Program-made: the position numbers and the translations under genes
Source of the DNA: Allobosea sp. TND4EK4
GTDB taxonomy: Bacteria; Pseudomonadota; Alphaproteobacteria; Rhizobiales; Beijerinckiaceae
Reading direction: 5' to 3'
Assembly: GCF_900156025.1 (NCBI RefSeq)
Contig: NZ_FTMO01000002.1
Location: 124,001-188,000, forward strand
Length of the DNA: 64,000 nucleotides
Shown: positions 1-9,128 of the stretch, one piece after another
How the letters are laid out: the number at the start of each line of letters is the position of its first letter
How positions within the stretch are numbered: position 1 is the first letter of the stretch
Notes under the pieces: generated by a model
Database searches by the model: none
What the model was told of the DNA's origin: nothing
Seen by the model: only the letters and a program-made list of their open reading frames with translations

Positions 1-867
1 CCCCATCTCGTTGCCTTCGGCGGTGTGGTTGTAGACCACGTCGAGAATGACCTCGAGCCCGGCATCATGGAACTTGCGCACCATGTCGCGGAAGGAGGAG
101 AGGTGCGCCTTGCCCTCGTAGCGCTGCATCGGCGCGAAAAAGCCGATCGTGTTGTAGCCCCAGTAATTCGTCAGGTTCCTGGCGGCGAGGTGGTGGTCGT
201 CGAGATAGGCATGGACCGGCAGAAGCTCCACCGAGGTGACGCCGAGGCTCTTGATGTAGTCGATGATCGCCTGCTCGCCGAGCCCGTCGAAGGTCCCGCG
301 CATATCCTGCGGCACCGCCGGATGCAGCTTGGTGAAGCCGCGCACATGCGTTTCGTAGAAGATCGTCCGATCCCACGGAACGGCAGGCTTGGCCGGCGCC
401 GCCGCATCCGCCGCCCAGTCGACGACGACGCATTTCGGCATGAAGGGCGCGCTGTCGAGTTCGCTGAAGGTCAGGTCCTCGTCGGCATCGGCGTTGACGT
501 CGTAGCCGTAATGCGCCTCGTTCCACAGGACCTGCCCGGCGAATTCGCGGGCATAGGGGTCGAGCAGGAGCTTGTTGGCGTTGAACCTGTGGCCTTCCTC
601 CGGCGCGAAGCGGCCATGGACACGATAGCCGTAGCGTTGGCCGGGCTTCACGCCCGGCAGATACCCGTGAAAGACCTCGTCGGTATATTCCGGAAGCGTG
701 ATCCGTGCCGTCTCGTTCTGCCCGCTTTCGTCGAAGAGGCAGAGCTCGACACGCTCCGCATGGGCGGAGAACAGCGCGAAATTGGTGCCCTCCCCGTCAT
801 GCACCGCCCCGAGCTCCGTCGCCTGACCCGCACGCACCTCGAACTGCTTCGCCTGTCCGTCAGCCAT
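1..867 (-). CDS. glgX: Glycogen debranching enzyme GlgX, N-terminal part (runs off the window)
   Basis: Hydrolyses alpha-1,6 branches in glycogen or limit dextrin, in the cytoplasm. Read on the minus strand from an ATG at 865-867, the 289 visible codons begin MADGQAKQFEV. An N-terminal CBM48-type region (about residues 10-120) follows, then the start of the GH13 barrel. The last visible codons give DVVYNHTAEGNE, which is GH13 conserved region I, so the frame is intact at the window edge. The catalytic Asp and Glu lie outside the window. The gene is divergent from glgA with 216 bp between them, and belongs with glgA, glgB and malQ. Within GH13 the N-terminal layout and context favour GlgX over a maltooligosyltrehalose trehalohydrolase. 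Confidence 0.9.
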   Translation of the reverse strand, partial: MADGQAKQFEVRAGQATELGAVHDGEGTNFALFSAHAERVELCLFDESGQNETARITLPEYTDEVFHGYLPGVKPGQRYGYRVHGRFAPEEGHRFNANKLLLDPYAREFAGQVLWNEAHYGYDVNADADEDLTFSELDSAPFMPKCVVVDWAADAAAPAKPAVPWDRTIFYETHVRGFTKLHPAVPQDMRGTFDGLGEQAIIDYIKSLGVTSVELLPVHAYLDDHHLAARNLTNYWGYNTIGFFAPMQRYEGKAHLSSFRDMVRKFHDAGLEVILDVVYNHTAEGNEMG

Positions 868-1083
868 TCTTGACCCCTGTAACCCTGCTGACGCGGACGA
901 ACGGTTGCCGATGCAATACCGCCGTCATATCCAGCCGCCATGTTTCGTCGCGAAGGCAGGAACGTGACGCGTTGCCGAACGTTCCGGATATCGGCCTCGA
1001 ACTTGCATGAAATTTTCGCGCCGCAGCATGGAACCGGTGGGCGGCGTGGACGTTGACGTTCTGGCGGGTCCGGGGGCGTTACG

Positions 1084-2616
1084 ATGGCCGAGGTGTTGAA
1101 GTTGGCTGGCGCCGAAGGTGTCTCGTCCACCTCAGGTCATGCCCTGACTTATGCGCCGGCCGTCAAGGACGATCCTTACGACAGGCCCTCCCCCATTCCC
1201 GCGACGACCAAGCTGCTCTTCGTCACCTCGGAGATGGGCGACTTCATCAAGGCTGGCGGCCTGGGCGAGGTCTCGACCGCTCTGCCCCGCCAGTTGCGGG
1301 CTTTCTGCGACGTTCGTGTCCTGCTCCCCGGCTTCCGCCAGGTGCGCCAGGCAAGGCCCGCGATGGACATCGTACGGCAGATGCCGCGCACCGCGAGCCT
1401 CCCGGCCTGGTCGCTCGGCCGTTTCGCGACGGCCGACGGCCTGACGATCTACGCAGTGCTCTGTGACGAGCTCTACGACCGCGAGGGTTCGCCCTACGGC
1501 CCGTTCGCGGGGGGCGATTTCGGCGACAACGACATCCGCTTCGCCCGCCTGTCGCTCGCCGCAGCCGAAATCGCTGCCGGCGAAGCCGACCCGAACTGGA
1601 AGCCGGACATCCTCCACGTCAACGACTGGCCCTCGGCCCTGGCTGCCGGCTATCTGCGCTGGAAGGGGCTGGCGACGCCGTCGATCCTGACGATCCACAA
1701 CCTCGCCTATCAGGGGCTCTACCAGCCGCAGCGCATGGCGGCGCTGGGTATCCCGGACCTCGCCTTCAACGTCAACGGCGCCGAGTTCCACGGCAAGGTC
1801 TCGTTCCTGAAGAGCGGGATCTATTACGGCTCGCATGTCACGACCGTGAGCGAGACCTACGCCCACGAGATCACCACCCCCGAGCATGGCTGCGGACTGG
1901 ACGGGCTGCTCAAGATGAGGATGGACGAAGGCCGCCTGACCGGCATCGTCAACGGCATCGACGATTCCTGGAACGCCCTGATCGAGGGCGGCAAGACCTC
2001 CGAGCAGATCATCCGGCAGTGGAAGCGGCGCAACGCCGCGGAAATCCGCAGGACCTTCGAGCTGCCGGAATCGCGCGGCCCGCTCTTCTCCATCGTGTCG
2101 CGGCTGGTCCACCAGAAGGGGATCGATCTCTCGCTGGAAGCGGCCGAGACGATCGTCGCCAGCGGCGGCCAGCTCGTGGTCACCGGCCGGGGCGAGCCCC
2201 GCATCGAGGACGCCGTCGAGAAGCTGGCCCGGCAATATCCGCACGCGGTCGCGGCGCGCATCGGCTTCGACGATGCCGAGGCCCGCCGCCTGTTCGCCGC
2301 CAGCGACTTCCTGCTGATGCCATCGCGCTTCGAGCCCTGCGGACTGAGCCAGATGTATGCGCAGCGTTCCGGGGCTCTCCCGATCGCCTACCGCACGGGC
2401 GGGCTCGTCGACACGATCGACGACGGGCTTTCAGGCTTCCTGTTTTCCTCGCTCACCGGCGCCGGGCTTTCGGGAGCCGTCGCGCGCGCGCTCGAAGCCT
2501 TTCGCAGCAAGCGAGCCTTCCGCGTGATGCGCGAGCACGCCATGGCCAAGCGCTTCGACTGGCGCAAGCCCACCTTCCGCTATGCCGACGTCTACGCCCG
2601 CGCTTTGGCGGCGTGA
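1084..2616 (+). CDS. glgA: Glycogen synthase GlgA (GT5)
   Basis: Transfers glucose from ADP-glucose to the growing alpha-1,4-glucan. The protein has 510 residues, slightly long because about 40 variable residues precede the first Rossmann strand (KLLFVTSEMGDF). The K-x-G-G-L substrate-binding motif appears as KAGGLGEV (Lys56). Further GT5 signatures are the glucan-site stretch HNLAYQGLYQ and the C-terminal SRFEPCGLSQ with the E-x7-E nucleotide-sugar element. The start is the ATG at 1084; no strong Shine-Dalgarno is visible. It is divergent from glgX and convergent with the DUF2934 gene. No ADP-glucose pyrophosphorylase (glgC) is in the window, so substrate supply must be encoded elsewhere. 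Confidence 0.95.
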   Translation: MAEVLKLAGAEGVSSTSGHALTYAPAVKDDPYDRPSPIPATTKLLFVTSEMGDFIKAGGLGEVSTALPRQLRAFCDVRVLLPGFRQVRQARPAMDIVRQMPRTASLPAWSLGRFATADGLTIYAVLCDELYDREGSPYGPFAGGDFGDNDIRFARLSLAAAEIAAGEADPNWKPDILHVNDWPSALAAGYLRWKGLATPSILTIHNLAYQGLYQPQRMAALGIPDLAFNVNGAEFHGKVSFLKSGIYYGSHVTTVSETYAHEITTPEHGCGLDGLLKMRMDEGRLTGIVNGIDDSWNALIEGGKTSEQIIRQWKRRNAAEIRRTFELPESRGPLFSIVSRLVHQKGIDLSLEAAETIVASGGQLVVTGRGEPRIEDAVEKLARQYPHAVAARIGFDDAEARRLFAASDFLLMPSRFEPCGLSQMYAQRSGALPIAYRTGGLVDTIDDGLSGFLFSSLTGAGLSGAVARALEAFRSKRAFRVMREHAMAKRFDWRKPTFRYADVYARALAA

Positions 2617-2790
2617 CCACGGCCCGTCGCGCAGAAGAGCTGCGAGCAAGGCGTCCTGCCCCGCAGCTCCATCGGCGTCCTGATTTCACGCGTGAAACAA
2701 GCCCGCTCCGCAATCCCGCGGCCGGGCCCTCGGGCTGCAATCCGATCGAGAAGGCGGCATGCGCCGAGCCGACCTGCCATCACGCCAAAA

Positions 2791-2809
2791 CCCGGGCTTT
2801 TGGCCCGGG
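2791..2809 (-). terminator. Terminator-like hairpin after the DUF2934 gene
   Basis: CCCGGGC (2791-2797) and GCCCGGG (2803-2809) form a GC-rich 7-bp stem around a short loop. Read on the minus strand it is followed by TTTT, so it suits the 3' end of the minus-strand DUF2934 gene. It sits in the gap between the convergent glgA and DUF2934 genes and is edged by a GATGAC sequence shared with the extragenic palindromes of this window. Confidence 0.55.
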
Positions 2810-2827
2810 ATGACAACGGTGGCGCGC

Positions 2828-3097
2828 TCAGGCCTTGGTCTTGGCGGCAGACTTTGCGGCCGGCTTCGCAGCCGCCGCCTTGGTCGCGGCCTTCTTGGCC
2901 GGCTCGCGCGCTTCCGGCTTGGCGGAGGCCGCAGCCTTGCCCTTCACGGGCGCCTTCGCCGTGGCCTGGCCGCCGGCCGTGCTCGCTGCAACGCGCTCCT
3001 CTGCAAGGCGCCAATGCTCGGCGTCACGGCCCTGCGGCTTTCCTTCGGCTTCCCAAATCGCATAGGCGGTGTCGCGGACAATCTGATCCCGACTCAT
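2828..3097 (-). CDS. DUF2934 protein with Ala/Lys-rich histone-H1-like tail
   Basis: An 89-residue protein of unknown function. Residues 1-38 (from MSRDQIVRDTAYAIWEAEG to about AEHWRLAEER) match the short DUF2934 module. Residues 40-89 are a low-complexity tail of Ala, Lys and Pro with AKAP, KKAA and AAKPAAKS repeats, like the C-terminus of histone H1 or HU-type proteins. The start at 3097 is preceded by GGAGAG at good spacing; an in-frame start 27 codons upstream has no such support. It is divergent from glgB with 179 bp between them. The basic tail suggests DNA or polyanion binding, and the context suggests a link to glycogen; both are inference. Confidence 0.8.
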   Translation of the reverse strand: MSRDQIVRDTAYAIWEAEGKPQGRDAEHWRLAEERVAASTAGGQATAKAPVKGKAAASAKPEAREPAKKAATKAAAAKPAAKSAAKTKA

Positions 3098-3276
3098 CTC
3101 GGCTCTCCAAGCTTGAGGGCATCCGCCCGGACCAATAACGGTAGCATCGGCCCTTGGTTCCGGCTCAGGCAAGCCCAAACTGACGCCATCTTGCGGCCGG
3201 AACGCCGACCGGCTCTGCTGCGTTGCATCATGACCAGGCGCGCCTCGGCGGCACGCCCCTCTTGAAAAGACCCTTG

Positions 3277-5493
3277 ATGCGCTCGACGTCGCCTGCCCTC
3301 CCGATACTCTCCCCGCACGACATTGCGATGCTGGCGGAGGCTCGCCATCCGGATGCCTTCGCCGTACTCGGCCGGCATCCCTATGAGGGCGGCTCCTTCG
3401 TCCGCGCCTTCCTGCCGGGCGCCCATTACGTCGAGCTCGTCACCGGCGACGGCGAAACGCGCGAGGCGGTCGCGATGATCACGCAGGGCAATGGCGTCTT
3501 CGAAGCCGCCACGCCGGAGGACGAACCTTACCGGCTGCGCGTCTCGTGGCCGGACGGTATCACCGAGGCCGCCGATCCCTATTCCTTCGGCCTGCTGCTG
3601 TCGGATGACGACATCTATCTCTTTGCCGAGGGGCGGCATTTCGAACTCTCGACGCGGCTGGGCGCCAATCCCGCCACCATCGACGGCATCCAGGGCGTGC
3701 TCTTCGCCGTCTGGGCGCCGAACGCCTCCCATCTCGCCGTCGTCGGCGATTTCAACGGCTGGGACACCCGCCGGCACCCGATGCGTCGGCGGCTCGGCCC
3801 CGGCATCTGGGAACTCTTCATCCCCGGCATCGGCCCCGGCGCCGTCTATAAATACGCGATCACGGCCGCGAGCGGCGAGCGCCTCCCCTGGAAGGCCGAT
3901 CCGCTCGGCCGGCAACATGAGCTGCCGCCGCGCACCGGCTCCGTCGTCGCGGCCGCACCGGCCTTCGACTGGAAGGATTCCGACTGGGTCGCGAAGCGCG
4001 AAAAGCGCAACGCGATCCATGAACCGCTCTCCGTCTACGAGGTCCATGTCGGCTCCTGGCTTCGGACCGAATGGGGCCAGATGGGCTCCTGGGACGAGGC
4101 GGTCGATCGCCTGATCCCCTATCTCGACCATATGGGCTTCACCCATGTCGAGCTCATGCCGATCACCGAGCATCCGTTCGGCGGCTCCTGGGGCTACCAG
4201 CCGCTCGGGCTTTTCGCGCCGACCTCACGCCTCGGCTCACCGGAGGCCTTCGCCCGCTTCGTCGACCGCTGCCATGCCGCCGGAATCGGCGTGATCCTCG
4301 ACTGGGTGCCGGCGCATTTCCCGTCCGACGAGCACGGCCTCGCCCGCTTCGACGGCACGGCGCTCTACGAGCATGAGGATCCGCGCCAGGGCTTCCACAT
4401 CGACTGGAACACGCTGATCTACAATGTCGGAAGACGCGAGGTGCGCGGGTTCCTGATCGCCTCGGCCTTGTGGTGGCTGGAGACCTTCCATCTCGACGGG
4501 CTGCGCGTCGATGCGGTCGCCTCGATGCTCTATCGCGACTACAGCCGCAAGGACGGCGAATGGGTGCCGAATCATCTCGGCGGGCGGGAGAATTTCGAGG
4601 CGATCTCCTTCTTCCAGGAGCTCAACACGCTGGTTGGAGCGCGCGGGCGCGGGGCGATCACCATCGCCGAGGAATCGACCGCCTGGCCGGGCGTGACCCG
4701 CCCGGTCGATTTCGGCGGGCTCGGCTTCCACTTCAAGTGGAACATGGGCTGGATGCACGACACGCTGCGCTTCTTCCAGCGCGATCCGGTGCATCGCGGC
4801 TGGCATGGCGACGACGTCACCTTCGGCCTCGTCTACGCCTTCTCCGAGCATTTCATGCTGCCGATCTCGCATGACGAGGTCGTGCACGGCAAAGGCTCGC
4901 TGCTCTCCCGCATGCCGGGCGACGATTGGCAGCGCTTCGCGAACCTGCGGCTTTGCCTGGCGATGATGTGGACTCATCCCGGCAAGAAGCTGCTCTTCAT
5001 GGGCTGCGAGTTCGGGCAGGAAGACGAGTGGAAGGTCGATGCGCCCTTCCCATGGCCGCACCCTTATGACGAGCGCCGGCGCGGCACGATGCAGCTCGTG
5101 CGCGATCTCAACGCGCTCTACAAGGCGACGCCGGCGCTGCACCGGCTGGATCACACGCCCGACGGCTTCGACTGGGTCATCGCCGACGACAACGTCAACG
5201 CCGTCTTCGCCTTCACCCGCTCGGCCGGAGACGGCCAGCCCCCGCTCCTGATCGTCGCGAACATGACGCCGACGCCGCACCAAGGCTACCGCATCGGCGT
5301 GGCCGCTCCCGGCCTCTGGCGCGAGCGGCTGAACAGCGATGCCGGGCTCTATTCCGGCTCGGGCCTCGGCAATGCCGGCGAGATGACCGCCGAGGCCATC
5401 GCCTCGCACGGCCAGGCCCATTCGCTCTCGCTGACCTTGCCGCCGCTGGCGCTGATCGTGCTCGAGCATGACAGCGTAGGCGGCAAGCCGTGA
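3277..5493 (+). CDS. glgB: 1,4-alpha-glucan branching enzyme GlgB (GH13)
   Basis: Cuts alpha-1,4 chains and reattaches them by alpha-1,6 bonds to branch glycogen. The order is an N-terminal domain plus CBM48, a GH13 barrel and a C-terminal beta domain. Visible signatures are DGLRVDAVASML (nucleophile Asp), ITIAEESTAWPG (acid/base Glu) and LPISHDEVVHGKGS (transition-state Asp). From the ATG at 3277 it has 738 residues, the usual length for bacterial GlgB; an in-frame ATG 18 codons upstream is possible, and neither has a clear Shine-Dalgarno. malQ follows 76 bp downstream on the same strand, so co-transcription is likely. Confidence 0.95.
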   Translation: MRSTSPALPILSPHDIAMLAEARHPDAFAVLGRHPYEGGSFVRAFLPGAHYVELVTGDGETREAVAMITQGNGVFEAATPEDEPYRLRVSWPDGITEAADPYSFGLLLSDDDIYLFAEGRHFELSTRLGANPATIDGIQGVLFAVWAPNASHLAVVGDFNGWDTRRHPMRRRLGPGIWELFIPGIGPGAVYKYAITAASGERLPWKADPLGRQHELPPRTGSVVAAAPAFDWKDSDWVAKREKRNAIHEPLSVYEVHVGSWLRTEWGQMGSWDEAVDRLIPYLDHMGFTHVELMPITEHPFGGSWGYQPLGLFAPTSRLGSPEAFARFVDRCHAAGIGVILDWVPAHFPSDEHGLARFDGTALYEHEDPRQGFHIDWNTLIYNVGRREVRGFLIASALWWLETFHLDGLRVDAVASMLYRDYSRKDGEWVPNHLGGRENFEAISFFQELNTLVGARGRGAITIAEESTAWPGVTRPVDFGGLGFHFKWNMGWMHDTLRFFQRDPVHRGWHGDDVTFGLVYAFSEHFMLPISHDEVVHGKGSLLSRMPGDDWQRFANLRLCLAMMWTHPGKKLLFMGCEFGQEDEWKVDAPFPWPHPYDERRRGTMQLVRDLNALYKATPALHRLDHTPDGFDWVIADDNVNAVFAFTRSAGDGQPPLLIVANMTPTPHQGYRIGVAAPGLWRERLNSDAGLYSGSGLGNAGEMTAEAIASHGQAHSLSLTLPPLALIVLEHDSVGGKP

Positions 5494-5569
5494 TCGGGTT
5501 TTCCATGAGCGCGTTGCCGGTCCGGAACGGCGGCGCGATTCTGACAACGAAGCTGAAGCGAGACGACCG

Positions 5570-7630
5570 TTGAGCGACGACCTCCTGCGCCAGCTTGCGA
5601 CACGCGCTGGCATCTCCCCGGAATGGACCGATCAGGCCGGCAAGCTGCATAGCGTCTCGCCAGGCACCCTGCGGGCCATCCTCGCCGCGTTCGGGCTAGA
5701 GACCCATGGCGAAGGCGAATTGCGCGAAGCGCTTGCGGCCGGCGAGCAGAGGGCGAACGCAGCCGCCGAGGCCCGCTTCACCACGACGCGCATCGGGCAG
5801 ATCGTCGTGCTGCCTGTACGGGGCGAGGCCGGCAGCAGGGTCGAGATCACGCTGGAAGCGGGGGAGCGCCGCCTCGTCGTGGCTCTCGAAAGCCAGAACG
5901 GGATGCTCACCCTTCCGAGCTTCGACATTCCCGGCTATCACACGGTCCACCTGCCGGATGGCGATGTCACCGTCGCCGCCGCTCCCGAGCGCTGCACCAC
6001 CTTCGCCGATCTCAATGACGGCCGGCCCGGCTTTGGCCTCGCCGCCCAGATCTATTCGCTGCGCTCCCCTCATGATGGCGGGATCGGCACCTTCGCCGGC
6101 GTCGCGGCACTCGGCCGCAAGGCCGCGCGGCTCGGCGCCGACGCGCTGGCGATCAGCCCGGTCCACGCCCTCTACGGCGCCTCGCCAAGCCATTTCAGCC
6201 CCTATTCGCCCTCGACGCGGCTGTTCTACAACCCGCTCCATGCCGATCCGGAGGCGGTCTTCCCGCCCGGCTTCGTTGCCGCCGTGATCGCCGAGGAAGG
6301 GCTCGGCGGGACGATGGAGGCCCTCGCCGCCGAGCCGCTGATCGACTGGCCGCTCGCGTCGCCCTTGCGCCAGCGCCTGCTGCACGCGCTCTTCCGCAGG
6401 CTGCGCGAACATGACGCCCTCGCCACGCAGCGCGCCGCCTTCGAGCAGGCACTTGCGGAAGCCTCGCCGCTGCTGCGCAGCCATGCCGTCTTCGAAGTGC
6501 TGCATGCCAGCGAGCTGCTGCGCGATCCGGCTGCCTGGCACTGGCGCGGCTGGCAGGAGGTCTATCGCGACCCGGACAGCGCCGAGGTTGCCGCCTTCGC
6601 CGAGGCCCATGCGGAGGAGATCGAGTACCAGATCTTCTTGCAATGGCTCACCGGCCGGTCCTACGGGCAAGCCCAGCAGATCTGCCGCGAGGGCGGCATG
6701 AAGGTCGGGCTGATCGCCGACCTCGCCATCGGCATGGACGCTTCCGGCAGCCATGCCTGGAGCCGCCAGCAGGAAGTGTTGACCGGTCTCTCGGTCGGCG
6801 CCCCGCCCGATTATTATTCAGCCGAGGGGCAGAGCTGGGGACTCACCACCTTCTCCCCGCGCGGCCTCGCAGCCTCAGGCTATGCGCCCTTCATCGAAAC
6901 CCTGCGCGCCAGCCTGCGCCATGTCGGCGGCATCCGCATCGACCATGTCATGGGCATGAGCCGGCTCTGGCTGGTGCCGGAGGGCGCGAGCGCGGTCGAT
7001 GGCGCCTATGTCGCCTTCCCCGCGGAAACGATGTTCCGCCTGATCGCGCTCGAATCCTGGCGCCACCGTGCCGTCCTCATCGGCGAGGACCTCGGCATCC
7101 TGCCCGACGGCTTTCGCGGCTATCTCCGCGGCCAAGGCGTCGCCGGCCTGCGGGTGCTGCGCTTCGAGCGGGACGACCACAGCTATATTCCGCCCGCAGA
7201 CTGGGACCCTGCGGCCGCGGCACTCACCACCACCCATGATCTCGTGCCGACCGCCGGCTGGTGGGCCGGCTCCGATATCGACGATGGCGAGCAGCCCCAG
7301 GCCCTGCAGGAGCAGCGGGCCTGGGACCGCGGCATCTTCTGGGGCTCGCTGGAGCGCGAGGGCCTGGTTCAGGGCGAACGCCCCGCGCCGGAGGAGACCG
7401 AGCCGGTGGTCGATGCCGCGATCCGCTACATCGCCAGATCACCCTGCACGCTGAAGCTGCTGGCGATCGAGGACGCGCTGGCCATCCGCACGCAGCCGAA
7501 CGTGCCGGGCACGACCACCGAGAAGCCGAACTGGCGGCATCGCCTCGAGGGCGAGGCGGGCGAATTGCTGGACGATGCGAAGGTGCGCGAGCGCCTGGCG
7601 CATCTGGGGCCGGAGCGCGGCGAGGGTTAG
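5570..7630 (+). CDS. malQ: 4-alpha-glucanotransferase MalQ (GH77)
   Basis: Disproportionates maltooligosaccharides, recycling short glucans from glycogen turnover. The protein has 686 residues. An N-terminal extension (LLRQLATRAGI...) typical of proteobacterial MalQ precedes the GH77 barrel. Barrel signatures are GLAAQIYSLRS, SPYSPSTRLFYNP, RIDHVMGMSRLW (nucleophile Asp), IGEDLGILPDGF (acid/base Glu) and TTTHDLVPTAGWW. The start is a TTG at 5570, chosen because homologous sequence begins there; the upstream AAGCGAG is a weak ribosome site. It is the last gene of the glgB-malQ run and is followed by an extragenic palindrome. Confidence 0.92.
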   Translation: MSDDLLRQLATRAGISPEWTDQAGKLHSVSPGTLRAILAAFGLETHGEGELREALAAGEQRANAAAEARFTTTRIGQIVVLPVRGEAGSRVEITLEAGERRLVVALESQNGMLTLPSFDIPGYHTVHLPDGDVTVAAAPERCTTFADLNDGRPGFGLAAQIYSLRSPHDGGIGTFAGVAALGRKAARLGADALAISPVHALYGASPSHFSPYSPSTRLFYNPLHADPEAVFPPGFVAAVIAEEGLGGTMEALAAEPLIDWPLASPLRQRLLHALFRRLREHDALATQRAAFEQALAEASPLLRSHAVFEVLHASELLRDPAAWHWRGWQEVYRDPDSAEVAAFAEAHAEEIEYQIFLQWLTGRSYGQAQQICREGGMKVGLIADLAIGMDASGSHAWSRQQEVLTGLSVGAPPDYYSAEGQSWGLTTFSPRGLAASGYAPFIETLRASLRHVGGIRIDHVMGMSRLWLVPEGASAVDGAYVAFPAETMFRLIALESWRHRAVLIGEDLGILPDGFRGYLRGQGVAGLRVLRFERDDHSYIPPADWDPAAAALTTTHDLVPTAGWWAGSDIDDGEQPQALQEQRAWDRGIFWGSLEREGLVQGERPAPEETEPVVDAAIRYIARSPCTLKLLAIEDALAIRTQPNVPGTTTEKPNWRHRLEGEAGELLDDAKVRERLAHLGPERGEG

Positions 7631-7638
7631 AGATTCGC

Positions 7639-7720
7639 CGTCGTTGCGAGCGAAGCGAAGCGATCCAGACGCGGCAGAGCTTGACGCCCCCTGGATTGCT
7701 TCGCTTCGCTCGCAATGACG
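7639..7720. repeat. Extragenic palindrome, GCGAGCGAAGCGAAGC type
   Basis: A 30-base arm at 7639-7668 is repeated inverted at 7691-7720 with two mismatches; both arms contain GCGAGCGAAGCGAAGC followed by a 22-base centre. It lies between the convergent malQ and SNF2 genes and could form a long cruciform or a bidirectional transcription stop. The arm type differs from the GTCATCCCGG family elsewhere in the window. Confidence 0.8.
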
Positions 7721-7727
7721 GAGAGGT

Positions 7728-9128
7728 TCAGCCCAGCCGCCCTTCCACGATCTCGGCGATTGCCTCCAGCATGCGCGTGTCGTCGCCGGCGAGGCCCTCC
7801 ATCGCCGCCATGCGCTGGATGACGGTGCCCGCGACCGCCTCCTCCACCGTGTCCTCGGCATAGGCATAGAAGATGGTGGCGTGCTGGCCGTCACGGTGGC
7901 AGCGCCCCTCGATCTGCTGGAGCTGGATGGCGCTATGGCGCATGTCGTGGATGACGAGCGCCCGCTCGCGCTCCCCACCCGGCATCTCCCCGCGATGCAG
8001 CGAAATCGACTCGGTCACCGTGAAGATCACCGCGTCGAGAGCCCCCGTCTGGAAGGCGATCCGCGTCTCCTCGTTCTGGGTGCCGGAGCGCTCCCCGTTG
8101 ATCTCGCCCACGCGCCAGCCATGGCCGCGCAAGGCATCGCCGAGCATCGCGCTGGTCTCCAGGAAAGCCACGGAGATCGCGACCTGCTCGTCATTGCCCA
8201 GCAGATCGTCGCAAAAGTCCACCGTGCCGGGGATCCGCAGCAGGCTCGCCTTCTGGCGAAAGCGCAGGTCCGCGGCCCAGCCCTGCGGCTTGCGGGTGGA
8301 GCCGCCTGCCAGCCCCAGCTCCTTGCGGAACTCGCGCCAGGTCGCCTCGTAGAGCTTGCGTGCCGGGCCATCCAGAGCGATCGGCGCCAGTTCCCGCTGC
8401 ACCTCCGGCCAACCGGCGATCTCCTCGGGCCGGCGCCGGAGCCCGATCGCATGGGCGCCGCGATAGAGCAGATCGGCCATGACCTTGCGGTCGGCCTCGT
8501 TCGGCTCCCAGCTCCAGTTCTTCCACCGCCCCTTCGCGCGGCCCATCTTCAGCCGCTTCATCAGAGCGCGGAACCCGTCGAGATCGGCGCTCGGCATGCC
8601 GGCCGCCCTGGCCAGCAGCGGCGCGAGATAGGACAGTTCATGCGGCGACTGCCCGGCGGTCGCGCTCATATAGAGCGTGAAATCGGCCGCAGCCGCCATC
8701 TGCCGGCAGACCAGGCCCTGCTGCGAATTCGGGTTGCGGATGCGATGGGCCTCGTCGATCACCACCAGCGGCCAGACGCGCTTGGGCGTACCGAGCTTCG
8801 CCAGCTCGTTGTTCTTCGCCCGCACAGACCGCTTCCTGGAATCGGCGGGCGCGGCGAGCAGCGACTTGGTCTTCTCGAAATTCATCAGCGTCACGCGCTT
8901 CGCCGGCAGGCCCGAGAGCGTCATCGTGCGCCGCCATTGCGGGATCGCCCCCTTGGGGCAGATCACCAGCACCTCCTCCTCCGGCATGGCGGAGAGCGCG
9001 AGCCAGGCGGAGAGCGTCTTGCCGAGTCCTGTCAGGTCGCCGAGCAGGAAACCGGCGGCCCCCCTGGCGCGCGCCGCAAGAATGGCGTCGCGGGCGGTGA
9101 GCTGGTGGGGATGGGGCCTGAAGATCAT
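7728..9128 (-). CDS. Stand-alone SNF2-type superfamily II ATPase
   Basis: A 466-residue SF2 helicase-fold ATPase. Walker A is GDLTGLGKT (residues 30-38), a variant of the SNF2 DEMGLGKT. The DEAH box is VVIDEAHRIRN (Asp125-His128). Motif VI is QIEGRCHRDGQ (about 405-415), the SNF2 QxxGRxxRxGQ. No DNA-binding, nuclease or chromo-like domain flanks the two RecA lobes. The ATG at 9128 is preferred because the longer in-frame start at 9179 lies inside an extragenic palindrome. Small SNF2 ATPases like this occur in phages and as isolated genes; substrate and partner are unknown, and no methylase or nuclease is next to it. Confidence 0.85.
   Translation of the reverse strand: MIFRPHPHQLTARDAILAARARGAAGFLLGDLTGLGKTLSAWLALSAMPEEEVLVICPKGAIPQWRRTMTLSGLPAKRVTLMNFEKTKSLLAAPADSRKRSVRAKNNELAKLGTPKRVWPLVVIDEAHRIRNPNSQQGLVCRQMAAAADFTLYMSATAGQSPHELSYLAPLLARAAGMPSADLDGFRALMKRLKMGRAKGRWKNWSWEPNEADRKVMADLLYRGAHAIGLRRRPEEIAGWPEVQRELAPIALDGPARKLYEATWREFRKELGLAGGSTRKPQGWAADLRFRQKASLLRIPGTVDFCDDLLGNDEQVAISVAFLETSAMLGDALRGHGWRVGEINGERSGTQNEETRIAFQTGALDAVIFTVTESISLHRGEMPGGERERALVIHDMRHSAIQLQQIEGRCHRDGQHATIFYAYAEDTVEEAVAGTVIQRMAAMEGLAGDDTRMLEAIAEIVEGRLG

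Noticed and set aside
2684..2697. TTTCACG-CGTGAAA palindrome resembling a ParB parS site
   Set aside because: It has an extra central CG compared with TTTCACGTGAAA, so half-site spacing is wrong, and no parAB or replication genes are near.
4237..5613. Long antisense open frame of 458 codons over glgB
   Set aside because: It mirrors a clearly conserved gene in high-GC DNA and its product resembles no family. The same holds for the frames antisense to glgA (1132-2244), the permease (32362-33768), leuA (33615-35669), the nuclease/phzF region (39930-42086), ilvB (52577-53773) and degP (58604-60433).
7639..7720. CRISPR-like repeat
   Set aside because: Only one inverted pair, no direct repeats with regular spacers and no cas genes in the window.
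7728..9128. Restriction-modification or prophage origin for the SNF2 gene as a described system
   Set aside because: No methylase, nuclease, capsid or integrase gene is adjacent; the origin is left open.
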